Source: Planctomycetota bacterium
Lineage (GTDB): Bacteria; Planctomycetota; Planctomycetia; Pirellulales; Pirellulaceae
DNA: 14,798 bases
Assembly (NCBI GenBank): GCA_029259935.1
Contig: JAJDEH010000292.1
Location: forward strand, 1 to 14,798
Direction of reading: 5' to 3'
In this document: positions 1 through 8,258 of the stretch, piece by piece
Layout: every line of letters begins with the position of its first letter
How positions within the stretch are numbered: position 1 is the stretch's first letter
Translations under genes and position numbers: made by a program
The notes under the pieces: generated by a model
Database searches by the model: none
Told to the model about the DNA's origin: nothing
What the model saw: only the letters and a program-made list of their open reading frames with translations

Positions 1-1
1 C

Positions 2-2509
2 TTGGAGTCTCGTACTCGTCGAGCACAAGCAGGGCCGGTTCTTATGGCAGGCGTTCCGCTGGTCACCTGGACGTACGCCGCGGTAGGAACTGCCTGGTCG
101 GTGATCGCTGTTTTACTGATTGGACGGATCATGGTGGCCAATTTGATGGTGCTACGTGGCCGCGGTCGTGCGGTGTCGGCCGACAGCGGTGCGGCAGCGG
201 CGTGCGAGGCACTCTCGCGCGTTGTCGGTGTCCGAATGCCGGCGATTGGCGTCAGCTCGCAAATCCATAGCCCGTGCCTTGTTGGCATCTTTCGTCCAAC
301 GGTTCTGTTGCCAGCCGCCATGGAATCCGTCAGTCGTGACATACTCGTCCACGAGATGGCTCACCTTCGCCGTCACGATTGCTCCTGGCAGTTGCTCAGT
401 CGCCTCACGACGGCGTTGCTATGGTTCCAACCATTGACTTGGCTTCTGAGCCGTCGCCTCGAACAAGCCGCCGACGATGTCGCGGACGATTTCGTCGTTC
501 ATTTCGGCAGCGACCGCGCCGAGTACGCTCGGCAATTGGTCGATATCGCCGAACGCTATCAACCGGAATGGTCCGCCGCTTGTGTCGGCGCGGGGATCGT
601 GTCGTTCAAGTCGTCGCTGGCCAAGCGGGTCGTTCGCATTTTGGATTCGTCGCGATCCCCTTCGACTCGAACGGGCCGTGTCGCGCTGGCGGCGATCATC
701 CTCATGGGAGCGACTTGCACGCTGGGTGCTGGTTTGTTGGGGATTGGGCAAGCGCATGCTGAACAGGACGATTCAAACGTCGCGGCGAAAGCAAACGGTG
801 ACGATCCCGCCCAGGAAAATGCGAGCAAGGACGCGAAGGCCAAGCCGATTCGCGGACAGATTCTCAACACGGAGGGTCGGCCGGTGGCGGGCGTGATGGT
901 TAGGATTACCGGTTTGCTACGCTCGTCGACTGGTTCGCTCGACGGATTTCTCGAGGCTTGGAAGAACGACGCCAACGTCGCGATGGGGGCCGCGGATCGG
1001 CTACCCGCACACGCTGATCTATCAGCAAAGACCGACGAGGATGGCAAATTCGAGATCCAGGGTGTCGGTGGGGACCGCGTTGCGTTTCTCGAAATGAAGC
1101 ACCCGCGGCTGGCAAGCACGAAGCTGTGGGTTGTCAATCGGCCGGGCTTTGACGCCAAGCTGCACAACGACGCAGCGCTACGCCGCTGGCCCGCCGAGAG
1201 CCGTCGTCCCGGACTGCTTCCACAGCTTATTGGACCTCAGTTCCGTCACGTCGTCGACTCCGGGCGCACCATCGAGGGCGTTGTGTACCTCGGCAAGGAC
1301 CGCACGCCGCTCTCGCGGGCGATGGTCACAACGGTCGTGGGATACAACATCGCGGCCTCCGCACTCACCGATGAAAATGGTGCGTTCTCGATCCACGGAG
1401 TCGGACGTCGGCCCGAACACTCCATCAGCGTCATTCCCCCAGCGGGCCGCGATACGCTGCTGCAGCGAAGCATTGTCGCAACGTTTCCCGAGGGCGAACG
1501 CAAGTTGAACATCGACGTCGAACTGACGGAAGGCGTTGTCCTTACCGGTCGGGTCGTCGATCCAAAAACGGGGCAGGGAGTTTGGTCGCGCATTCGAGCC
1601 ACTCCGTTGCCGGGCAATAAGTATCTCGATCAACCTGCGTATGCCTCCTACTTACGTGAATCCCCAAGTATTAACACCAAGCCCGATGGGACTTTTCGGC
1701 TCGTCACCATCCCCGGCCCAAGCGTTGTGACAGCGCAGGTACTGCATCGCGAGAAGATGGGGCAAAGCGAAATTAATCCATTCCGCGAGGCAAAATTTAG
1801 TGCCGAGGATGCAAAGCAAGTCGAGGTGAAGATGCAAGCCGGCGCGAGTTACTTCGTAAAGGCCGATGGCTCGATCGAGTACCTGATGCTCAAGAGCGCG
1901 GTGAAGTACCTGGATCTGAAGCCGGACGGTGAGGCAGTCGGTGTCGAGCTGAAGCTCGATCGTGGCGGCACACGGCAAGTAGAAATCCAGGACGACCAAG
2001 GGAAGCAGATCACGGGAGCGTTCGCCGTGGGCGTGACCGAGCACCGATTCAGTACTATTCGACTCGGAGAGAGTCGCTGTACCGTTTATGGACTCGGTGA
2101 AGACCGGCCACGCAAGTTATTGCTGTTGCACCCACGGCGGCAATTGGCGGCATCTTTGACCGTGAAGGGAAATGAAGCCGCGCCCGTCGTCGTCAAACTT
2201 GCTCCTACTGGATCCGTTGTTGGCCGCGCGCTGGACGAAGGTGCTCCAATTGGGAACGCCAAAGTGATCGTTAGGTACTACAAGAACCAGCCGGCCGACG
2301 AACTCCGCGGTTACTCAGCGATGGCAACGGCCACAACCGACGCCAAGGGTCGCTTCCGAGTCGATGGCCTGATGCCGGGAGAGCCATTCGTGTTGGACTT
2401 TCAGGAAGGTGACCGCCTTTACCGCGGCTACGCGAACCACGGCGAACGTGCCGTCGAAAGCGGTCAGGTGCGGGATTTCAAAGACTTGACGATTAACAAA
2501 CTGCGATAG
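2..2509 (+). CDS. M56 (BlaR1-like) membrane metallopeptidase with carboxypeptidase-regulatory-like repeats, 5'-partial
   Basis: The frame is open to the left edge, so the true start is upstream; residue numbers count from base 2. A membrane segment lies at about residues 17-46. The zinc site reads HEMAH at 117-121 (ligands H117 and H121, catalytic E118), with a probable third ligand E154 in the EQAADD stretch, as in M56/BlaR1 peptidases. A second hydrophobic helix at about 226-250 ends in an AHA motif. Beyond it is an extracytoplasmic region with beta-sandwich repeats of the carboxypeptidase regulatory-like type, starting near residues 281 (KPIRGQILNTEGRPV), 422, 512 and 737; the one at 737 ends in the typical TDAKGRFRVDGL. 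M56 proteins usually sense a signal and cleave a repressor such as BlaI, or another target. Any BlaI partner would lie upstream, outside the window. The fusion to sensor-like repeats suggests detection of an envelope ligand, which is inference. The family call is secure; the substrate is unknown. Confidence 0.88.
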   Translation: MESRTRRAQAGPVLMAGVPLVTWTYAAVGTAWSVIAVLLIGRIMVANLMVLRGRGRAVSADSGAAAACEALSRVVGVRMPAIGVSSQIHSPCLVGIFRPTVLLPAAMESVSRDILVHEMAHLRRHDCSWQLLSRLTTALLWFQPLTWLLSRRLEQAADDVADDFVVHFGSDRAEYARQLVDIAERYQPEWSAACVGAGIVSFKSSLAKRVVRILDSSRSPSTRTGRVALAAIILMGATCTLGAGLLGIGQAHAEQDDSNVAAKANGDDPAQENASKDAKAKPIRGQILNTEGRPVAGVMVRITGLLRSSTGSLDGFLEAWKNDANVAMGAADRLPAHADLSAKTDEDGKFEIQGVGGDRVAFLEMKHPRLASTKLWVVNRPGFDAKLHNDAALRRWPAESRRPGLLPQLIGPQFRHVVDSGRTIEGVVYLGKDRTPLSRAMVTTVVGYNIAASALTDENGAFSIHGVGRRPEHSISVIPPAGRDTLLQRSIVATFPEGERKLNIDVELTEGVVLTGRVVDPKTGQGVWSRIRATPLPGNKYLDQPAYASYLRESPSINTKPDGTFRLVTIPGPSVVTAQVLHREKMGQSEINPFREAKFSAEDAKQVEVKMQAGASYFVKADGSIEYLMLKSAVKYLDLKPDGEAVGVELKLDRGGTRQVEIQDDQGKQITGAFAVGVTEHRFSTIRLGESRCTVYGLGEDRPRKLLLLHPRRQLAASLTVKGNEAAPVVVKLAPTGSVVGRALDEGAPIGNAKVIVRYYKNQPADELRGYSAMATATTDAKGRFRVDGLMPGEPFVLDFQEGDRLYRGYANHGERAVESGQVRDFKDLTINKLR

Positions 2510-2542
2510 CCAAGTTCGATTCGCAGCGCGAAGGTGATGACG

Positions 2543-3901
2543 ATGAGCTGGAAAGCCTATCAGCCGAGTGAACAATCCCCTTGGAACGTGCAACGAGTAG
2601 CACACCTGCACCGCCGCGCGGGATTCGCCGCGACCTGGGCGGAAGTCCAACGTGATTTGCACGACGGCCCAGACGCGGCGATCGATCGCTTGCTCGCTGG
2701 CGACGCGTACTCAACGGGCGTGCCCAGAGACTTCGATGCGATGTCGCGGGTGATTGGCGATGCGGCGGTGGCGGCGAACAACCCGGGTCATCTGAAGGCG
2801 TGGTGGCTGTATCGGATGATCTTCTCACCCGATCCGTTGACCGAGCGGCTGACGTTGATGTGGCACAACCATTTCGCGACCAGCAACCTCAAAGTCGCCA
2901 ATGTCCATGCGATGCAGCGGCAGAACGAAATTTTTCGCGACTGCACTCGGCAGCCATTCGGCAAACTGTTGACACAAACCGTCAAGGATCCCGCAATCCT
3001 GGTCTGGCTCGATGCCGATTCCAACCGCAAGCAACATCCCAACGAAAACCTCGCCCGCGAACTGATGGAACTGTTTAGCCTGGGCGTCGGCAACTACAAG
3101 GAAGAAGATGTCAAGCAGGCCGCGCGGGCGCTGACGGGTTGGACGACGAAAAACGGTCGATTCCGCTACGTCGAAGTGCATCACGATGATGGTGAAAAGC
3201 AGTTCCTGGGGAAACAACACCAGTTTGACGGCGACGGCGTTTTGAAAACGGTTCTCAAACACCCGGCGACCGCGAAACGAATCGCCTGGCGGTTGTGCGA
3301 CCATTTCTTCGGCGAAGGAGCCCTTGACGACGCCCTTCAGGAAGAACTGGCTGTCGGACTGCGGGCGCGCGATCTTGATGTTGGTTGGGCCGTCGAGACG
3401 ATCCTTCGTTCCGAAGCCTTTTTCTCGCGGGGCAACATCGGAACGCGAGTACTGGGACCGGTCGAATACGTTGTCGGCGCGGTGCGAGCCTTGGAACTGT
3501 TCGATCCGCCGCCAAGCACGCTCGTCTTGAGTGAATGGACGGCGAGGTTGGGCCAGGATCTGTTCTACCCGCCCAACGTCTTCGGCTGGCCCGGCGGCCG
3601 TGAATGGATCTCGACTCGTTCGATGATCGGCAGAATTGCCTTCGCGTCGGAGTTGGTTCGCGGCTCACTGCGAAGGCCCGAGAGGCCACTGGACGCGGCA
3701 AGGCTGTTCAAAAAACACGTCGAAGGCAGCGGCGATCACGACCGGCTCGTCGAGTTTGCCGCGAAGCTGCTGATCACAAGCCCGTCAAACGAATGCCGCC
3801 AACGAATTCGCGACAGCGTTCTGGCGAAAGAAAATGCGGGCGATCTTTCCCACGCCATTTTTGAAACCGTGCTTGCGTCGCCCGAAGCTCAACTGGGATA
3901 A
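2543..3901 (+). CDS. DUF1800 family protein
   Basis: About 452 residues, matching the DUF1800 family along its whole length: HLHRRAGFAATWAEV near the N-terminus, then a WWLYRMIF..MWHNHFATSN block, NENLARELMELFSLG at residues 167-181, LTGW, and FYPPNVFGWPGG starting at residue 341. No signal peptide is evident, so the protein is probably cytoplasmic or exported with a partner. I chose the ATG at 2543 because AAGG at 2531-2534 sits 8 bases upstream; in-frame GTG 2534 and ATG 2537 are alternatives that add two or three residues. The gene starts 33 bases after the M56 stop and ends 29 bases before the DUF1501 gene, which suggests a shared transcript at least with the latter. DUF1800 and DUF1501 genes are recurrent neighbours. 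The biochemical function of DUF1800 is not established, and I assign none. Confidence 0.92.
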   Translation: MSWKAYQPSEQSPWNVQRVAHLHRRAGFAATWAEVQRDLHDGPDAAIDRLLAGDAYSTGVPRDFDAMSRVIGDAAVAANNPGHLKAWWLYRMIFSPDPLTERLTLMWHNHFATSNLKVANVHAMQRQNEIFRDCTRQPFGKLLTQTVKDPAILVWLDADSNRKQHPNENLARELMELFSLGVGNYKEEDVKQAARALTGWTTKNGRFRYVEVHHDDGEKQFLGKQHQFDGDGVLKTVLKHPATAKRIAWRLCDHFFGEGALDDALQEELAVGLRARDLDVGWAVETILRSEAFFSRGNIGTRVLGPVEYVVGAVRALELFDPPPSTLVLSEWTARLGQDLFYPPNVFGWPGGREWISTRSMIGRIAFASELVRGSLRRPERPLDAARLFKKHVEGSGDHDRLVEFAAKLLITSPSNECRQRIRDSVLAKENAGDLSHAIFETVLASPEAQLG

Positions 3902-3918
3902 CGTAACGAACAACTAAT

Positions 3919-3923
3919 GGAGG
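3919..3923 (+). promoter_or_regulatory. Shine-Dalgarno site of the DUF1501 gene
   Basis: GGAGG lies 7 bases before the ATG at 3931. This is a strong site in a window where several genes have none, and it fixes the start so that the Tat signal sits at the very N-terminus. Confidence 0.75.
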
Positions 3924-3930
3924 CCGACCG

Positions 3931-5124
3931 ATGTTCAATCGCCGTGAGTTCCTGAAACGCTCATCGCTGCTGTCGCTTGCTCCCAGCGTTCCGGCGTTTC
4001 TAGCGAACACCGCCCGCGCCGTTGAGACAAAGCCGGACGACCGAATCCTGGTGGTCATTCAACTCGACGGCGGCAACGATGGAGTCAACACCGTTGTCCC
4101 ATTCGCCGACGAAGGCTATGCGAAACATCGCAGACGGCTGCGCCTTTCACCGCAACTGCTGGTCAAGTTAAACAACGAAGTTGGCCTGCATCCGTCGATG
4201 AGCGGGTTTGGCAAGCTGTTCGAGAGCCAGCGGCTGGCCATTGTCGAAGGCGTCGGCTATCCGAACCCGAATCGCTCGCACGATGTGAGCATGGCGATTT
4301 GGCAAACCTGCAGTTTCGACCCGACAGAACACAACACACACGGCTGGATCGGACGCGCTTTAGATCAAACCAAGCGTCCCCAAGATGGCTCGCCAGCGGC
4401 GTTGCTGGTCGGCAAAGAGCAACCACCCATCGCGATTCGCGGTCGCCGTAGCGTCGCCGCGGCAATGAACCGCATCGACGAGTTTAAGCTGCCCAAAACG
4501 GTCGCCACATCCGCTGTCGATCGGAACATCTCCGACAACGATCTCACGTCCTTCGTTCAGCGCACTTCGGTCGACGCATATTCAACCGCCGAGCGCCTGA
4601 GTGAACTCGCCGCCAAGCCCGATTCCGGCGCAAGTTACCCCAACACCACTTTGGCAAATCGCTTGCGACTCGTCTCGCGTCTCATCAAATCCGGCTTTGG
4701 CACACGCGTCTTTTACGCTGTTCAGCCCGGGTACGACACTCACGCCGCGCAACTCGTCGCACACTCTCGTTTGCTAGGCGAACTATCAAGCGCGGTCTTC
4801 GCCTTCCTCGAAGACCTCCGTGCTTCCAAACTCGACGACCGTGTCGCGGTACTCTGTTTCAGCGAATTCGGTCGCCGCGTGACGGAAAATGCCTCCCTCG
4901 GCACCGACCACGGCACCGCGGGACCGGTTTTCCTTGCCGGCTCCGGCGTCAAAGCCGGCCTACACGCGAAGAGACCCAGCCTAGTTGATCTGGAAGAAGG
5001 TGACTTCAAGATGTCCATCGACTTCCGTCAAATCCACGCCGCAATTCTAGATCAGTGGCTAGGAATCGAATCCGCGTCAGCCTTGCTGGGTGATTTCCAG
5101 CCAGCGGATCTCTTTACTGCGTAA
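3931..5124 (+). CDS. DUF1501 family protein, Tat-exported
   Basis: 397 residues. The N-terminus is a twin-arginine signal: NRREFLK (R4-R5), a hydrophobic stretch, then an ARA cleavage site at residues 28-30, so the folded protein should be exported by the Tat system. The mature part shows DUF1501 hallmarks: VIQLDGGNDGVNTVVPF, PNPNRSHDVSMAIWQT, GYDTHAAQ and SEFGRRV..GTDHGTAGP near the C-terminus. DUF1501 is related to the alkaline phosphatase/sulfatase fold, and the conserved Asp and His clusters (DGGND, SHD, DTH, GTDHG) look like metal-site remnants or a working metal site; this is inference from motif resemblance. It follows the DUF1800 gene by 29 bases and is very probably cotranscribed with it. 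Length and motifs are normal and I see no damage. The substrate is unknown. Confidence 0.93.
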   Translation: MFNRREFLKRSSLLSLAPSVPAFLANTARAVETKPDDRILVVIQLDGGNDGVNTVVPFADEGYAKHRRRLRLSPQLLVKLNNEVGLHPSMSGFGKLFESQRLAIVEGVGYPNPNRSHDVSMAIWQTCSFDPTEHNTHGWIGRALDQTKRPQDGSPAALLVGKEQPPIAIRGRRSVAAAMNRIDEFKLPKTVATSAVDRNISDNDLTSFVQRTSVDAYSTAERLSELAAKPDSGASYPNTTLANRLRLVSRLIKSGFGTRVFYAVQPGYDTHAAQLVAHSRLLGELSSAVFAFLEDLRASKLDDRVAVLCFSEFGRRVTENASLGTDHGTAGPVFLAGSGVKAGLHAKRPSLVDLEEGDFKMSIDFRQIHAAILDQWLGIESASALLGDFQPADLFTA

Positions 5125-5206
5125 GGGGCGGCGACTTTGGGTGCGCCGAAGCACGTCCAAGCTGGGAATCGCGCTGACTTTTCACGGATTAGCTGTTCTT
5201 CTCAAT

Positions 5207-5227
5207 ATTCTACGTAGAGCGTAGAAT
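5207..5227. promoter_or_regulatory. Perfect inverted repeat upstream of serC, candidate operator
   Basis: ATTCTACG-TAGAG-CGTAGAAT: two perfect 8-base arms around 5 bases, ending 56 bases before the serC ATG. Within it, CTACGTAG at 5210-5217 is itself palindromic. No T-run follows, so it does not look like an intrinsic terminator for the DUF1501 gene. Symmetry and position fit a dimeric repressor or activator site, but no regulator can be named from sequence alone. Confidence 0.4.
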
Positions 5228-5283
5228 CTGGGATCGTCTCCCAATTCCCACCTTGTTTCGCTATTCGCTGAGTGTTGCCATTC

Positions 5284-6390
5284 ATGGAAACGTCAATCTT
5301 GACCGATCGCGTGTTCAACTTTTCCGCGGGACCCGCGGTACTTCCGCTGCCGGTCCTTGAGCAGGCTCAGCGGGATTTGGTTTCATTGCCGGGTGTCGGC
5401 AGCTCGGTGTTGGAAATCAGCCATCGGAGCAAGCCGTTCTTGGAAATCTTGGCTAGTGCCGAAGAGGGATTGCGCAAGGTGTTGGCGATACCCGATCGCT
5501 ATCGCGTCTTATTTCTGCAAGGCGGATCGCGATTGCAATTTTCCATGGTGCCCATGAACCTGGCACGCGGGCAAGCGGTGGCGGGCGACTATATTTTGAC
5601 GGGAAGTTGGGGAAAGAAAGCCCTTGACGAGGCGGTCCGTGAAGGCGAGCCGCGAGTTGTCTGGGATGGCAAGGAAAGTGGATACGATCGGTTGCCGTCT
5701 TCGGGTCAGATGCAACTTAATCCGGACGCGGCCTACGCCCATTTCACCTCCAATGAGACGATTCAAGGCGTTCAGTTCCTGAGTGAACCGGCGGTCGGCG
5801 ATGTTCCGCTCGTTTGCGACGCGTCCTCTGACTTTCTCAGCCGGCCGCTACCGATTGATCGGTATGGGCTCCTTTACGCTTGTGCCCAAAAGAACGCCGG
5901 GCCGGCTGGCGTGACGGTGGTGATTATTCGCGACGATTTGCTCGAGCGGAGCCAAGATTCGTTGCCCGGCTATTTGAACTATCGCGAACATGCTGACAAC
6001 AACTCGCTGTATAACACGCCGCCCACGTTCGGCATCTACATCATGGGACTCGTCGCGAAATGGCTGGCCGAGGAGGTTGGCGGCCTGGAAAAGATGTTTG
6101 CGCGAAATCGGGCAAAAGCGGACCTGCTATACGAAGCGATTGACGAAAGCGACGGTTTTTATAAGGGGCACGCGCGGACCGAAGACCGGTCGGTAATGAA
6201 CGTGACGTTCCGTTTGCCGGATGAAGAGAAAGAGCAGGAGTTTTTGGCTCAGGCCGAACAGCAATCGCTGTGCAGTCTCAAGGGACATCGCAGCGTGGGC
6301 GGAATCCGGGCGTCGATTTACAATGCGATGCCGACGGAAGGCGTTCAAGCGCTGCGGGACTTCATGCGTGATTTCCGCAGTCGACATTAA
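5284..6390 (+). CDS. serC: Phosphoserine aminotransferase
   Basis: 368 residues from the ATG at 5284, close to the usual SerC length of about 360. It converts 3-phosphohydroxypyruvate and glutamate to O-phosphoserine and 2-oxoglutarate in the cytoplasm, using PLP (EC 2.6.1.52). Diagnostic stretches in order: FNFSAGPAVLP at the N-terminus, SVLEISHRSKPF, LFLQGGSRLQFSMVPMNL, ILTGSWGKKA, HFTSNETIQGVQF, and CDASSDFLSRP. The PLP-binding lysine is K203 in AQKNAGPAG, followed by YNTPPTFGIYIMGLVAKWL and HRSVGGIRASIYNAMP at the C-terminus. An in-frame GTG at 5272 would add four residues (MLPF), but the ATG aligns with the family start; neither has a Shine-Dalgarno site. serA, the preceding step of the pathway, follows after 78 bp on the same strand. 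No catalytic residue appears to be missing. Confidence 0.97.
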   Translation: METSILTDRVFNFSAGPAVLPLPVLEQAQRDLVSLPGVGSSVLEISHRSKPFLEILASAEEGLRKVLAIPDRYRVLFLQGGSRLQFSMVPMNLARGQAVAGDYILTGSWGKKALDEAVREGEPRVVWDGKESGYDRLPSSGQMQLNPDAAYAHFTSNETIQGVQFLSEPAVGDVPLVCDASSDFLSRPLPIDRYGLLYACAQKNAGPAGVTVVIIRDDLLERSQDSLPGYLNYREHADNNSLYNTPPTFGIYIMGLVAKWLAEEVGGLEKMFARNRAKADLLYEAIDESDGFYKGHARTEDRSVMNVTFRLPDEEKEQEFLAQAEQQSLCSLKGHRSVGGIRASIYNAMPTEGVQALRDFMRDFRSRH

Positions 6391-6400
6391 GTTAGTCGTC

Positions 6401-6449
6401 GTTCGCTCCGCGAACAGATCGAAAAACGTCCTGATCGCGGAGCGATCAG
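6401..6449 (+). promoter_or_regulatory. Paired hairpins with complementary loops in the serC-serA gap
   Basis: Hairpin 1 is GTTCGC-TCC-GCGAAC (6401-6415). Hairpin 2 is CTGATCGC-GGA-GCGATCAG (6431-6449). Both stems are perfect and their 3-base loops (TCC and GGA) are complementary. The 11 bases at 6403-6413 (TCGCTCCGCGA) are the exact reverse complement of 6435-6445 (TCGCGGAGCGA), so either two small hairpins or one longer stem can form. The element fills most of the gap and ends 19 bases before the serA ATG. It may be an attenuator-like or mRNA-processing structure, or a copy of a dispersed palindromic repeat; sequence alone does not decide. Confidence 0.5.
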
Positions 6450-6468
6450 CGACAATCAAGAAACGCTC

Positions 6469-8097
6469 ATGGCCAAAGTTATTGTTCTCGATAATATCGC
6501 TCAGGAAGGTCTCGACTTACTGGAGTCCGCGCCCGGCATTGACTACGAAGTTCAAACCGGGCTCAAAGACGAAGCATTGCGCGCAGCGCTGGCTACTGCC
6601 GACGGGGCGATTTGCCGCAGTGGCGTGAAAATCACGGCGGGAGTGCTGAAAGGGAATGGGCGGCTGAAAGGAATCGCGCGAGCCGGCGTGGGCACCGACA
6701 ACATCGACAAAACGGCGGCCACTCGGCTGGGTATCGTGGTGATGAACACGCCGACCGGAAATACGCTCAGCACGGCCGAACACGCCTTTACCCTAATGCT
6801 GGCTTTGTCGCGCAGCGTGGCTCCCGCCTACCAGAGCCTGATTGAGGGCAAGTGGAATCGCAAAGACTATATGGGATCGCAACTGGCCGACAAGACCCTG
6901 GGCATCGTCGGCCTGGGACGCATTGGCCAGGAAGTTGCCAAGCGGGCGCTGGCTTTCGAGATGCGCGTCATCGGCTACGATCCTTTTCTTTCCGCGGAGA
7001 GGGCGTCAGAACTGGGCATTGAATTGGTGGAAGCGGCCCGCGACATGTTGCCCCGCATCGACTATCTCACCGTGCATACGCCGCTTACGCCCGAAACGGA
7101 GAATCTAATCAGCGCTGCCGAAATCGAAATGATCAAACCGGGCGCTCGGCTGATTAATGCCGCCCGCGGCGGAATCTACGACGAAGCGGCCCTCGTGGAC
7201 GGCCTCAACAGCGGCAAGCTGGCCGGTGTCGCCTTGGACGTTTTTCGCGAGGAACCCTGCACGGACAGTCCACTGTTTGGCATGCAGGGTGTCGTTTGCA
7301 CTCCGCATCTGGGAGCCAGTACCGAGGAGGCTCAAACTCAAGTGGCGATCGAAGCGGCGAATCTGCTGGTCAATTACTTGACGACGGGAGAAGTACGCCA
7401 CGCCGTCAACATGGCCGCCATCGACCCAAAGACACTTCAGTCGCTCCGAGGTTACCTGGATGTTTCTTATCGATTGGGGCTGCTGCTGGCTCAATGGCAC
7501 GGCGGTGGGATTTCACGATGCCAACTTGGTTATCGAGGCGAAGTTGCACAAAAGGATACGAAGCTGCTGACCGCCGCTTTTTGTGCCGGCCTTTTGGAAA
7601 AAGCCCTCGACGCCGACGTTAACATCGTCAACGCCGAAGTGTTGCTGCGCGAACGAGGAATCAAGTTGACCGAAGAGTCACGTAGCGAGATGGGCGCGTT
7701 CAGTTCGTCGATCCGGGCGGAGGTTGCCGGAGACGACAAGACGTTGATAGCCGGAGGCACACTCTTCGGCACGGACATGCCTAGGCTGTTCCGATTGGGC
7801 GATTATCGGTTGGAAGCATATCTGGACGGCAATCTGCTGATCTTCACCCATAGCGACGTACCGGGAGTCATCGGCGCGGTCGGCAACATCTTTGGACGGT
7901 ATAATGTCAACATAGCCCAAATGGCCGTCGGTCGAGCGGGGCAAACTCCCGGCGGTGATGCGGTGGGCGTTCTCAATCTGGACGACCTGCCTTCCATCCA
8001 AGCCATGCAAGAAGTGCTTGGCGTGGAAGGTATCCGCCAAGCCCAGGTGATTCAAATGCCTCCGGCGGGCCAACTGCCTGGCTGGCTGCAGGCGTGA
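6469..8097 (+). CDS. serA: D-3-phosphoglycerate dehydrogenase with C-terminal ACT domain
   Basis: 542 residues, the long form of SerA (about 525-540 residues) with catalytic, nucleotide-binding, intervening (ASB) and ACT domains. It oxidises 3-phosphoglycerate to 3-phosphohydroxypyruvate with NAD+ (EC 1.1.1.95), the first committed step of serine synthesis. Visible motifs: AGVGTDNID, NTPTGNTLSTAEHA, the Rossmann dinucleotide loop GLGRIG at 148-153, then HTPLTPET, NAARGG with R233, FREEP with E262, and PHLGAS with H280. R233, E262 and H280 form the expected catalytic set. The ACT domain, about residues 455-528, carries HSDVPGVIGAVG and probably binds serine for feedback control, as known for the family. 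The start at 6469 lacks a good Shine-Dalgarno site but gives the canonical MAKVIVLDNIAQEGL. It is 78 bp downstream of serC. Confidence 0.97.
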   Translation: MAKVIVLDNIAQEGLDLLESAPGIDYEVQTGLKDEALRAALATADGAICRSGVKITAGVLKGNGRLKGIARAGVGTDNIDKTAATRLGIVVMNTPTGNTLSTAEHAFTLMLALSRSVAPAYQSLIEGKWNRKDYMGSQLADKTLGIVGLGRIGQEVAKRALAFEMRVIGYDPFLSAERASELGIELVEAARDMLPRIDYLTVHTPLTPETENLISAAEIEMIKPGARLINAARGGIYDEAALVDGLNSGKLAGVALDVFREEPCTDSPLFGMQGVVCTPHLGASTEEAQTQVAIEAANLLVNYLTTGEVRHAVNMAAIDPKTLQSLRGYLDVSYRLGLLLAQWHGGGISRCQLGYRGEVAQKDTKLLTAAFCAGLLEKALDADVNIVNAEVLLRERGIKLTEESRSEMGAFSSSIRAEVAGDDKTLIAGGTLFGTDMPRLFRLGDYRLEAYLDGNLLIFTHSDVPGVIGAVGNIFGRYNVNIAQMAVGRAGQTPGGDAVGVLNLDDLPSIQAMQEVLGVEGIRQAQVIQMPPAGQLPGWLQA

Positions 8098-8133
8098 TTA
8101 CTCGCGAGCGGTCGGCACAGCATCATTCGAGGT

Positions 8134-8192
8134 AGGCCCGGGCCTCGCACTCCCGCGGATTTAAAGCCCACTCTTGCCCAGGGCGCGGGCTT
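8134..8192. other. Palindromes in the serA downstream gap
   Basis: The 161-bp gap after serA holds a perfect 12-bp palindrome AGGCCCGGGCCT (8134-8145) and a second dyad, AAGCCC (8164-8169) with GGGCTT (8187-8192). The second dyad encloses GCC-CAG-GGC. Neither is followed by a T-run, so a rho-independent terminator is not clearly supported. They may still contribute to 3'-end formation of the serCA message. Confidence 0.25.
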
Positions 8193-8258
8193 GCCTTCAA
8201 AGACGCTCGTGACTAGTCTCGAACTAGGGGGCAAATCAGTGCGTGAACTTCTTCAACC

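Noticed and set aside
559..1167. Minus-strand open frame of 202 codons inside the M56 gene
   Set aside because: It is the antisense shadow of a secure gene, with an arginine- and serine-rich translation and no domain.
5230..5242. GGGATCGTCTCCC short dyad before serC
   Set aside because: Four-base arms only, expected often by chance; not listed as a site.
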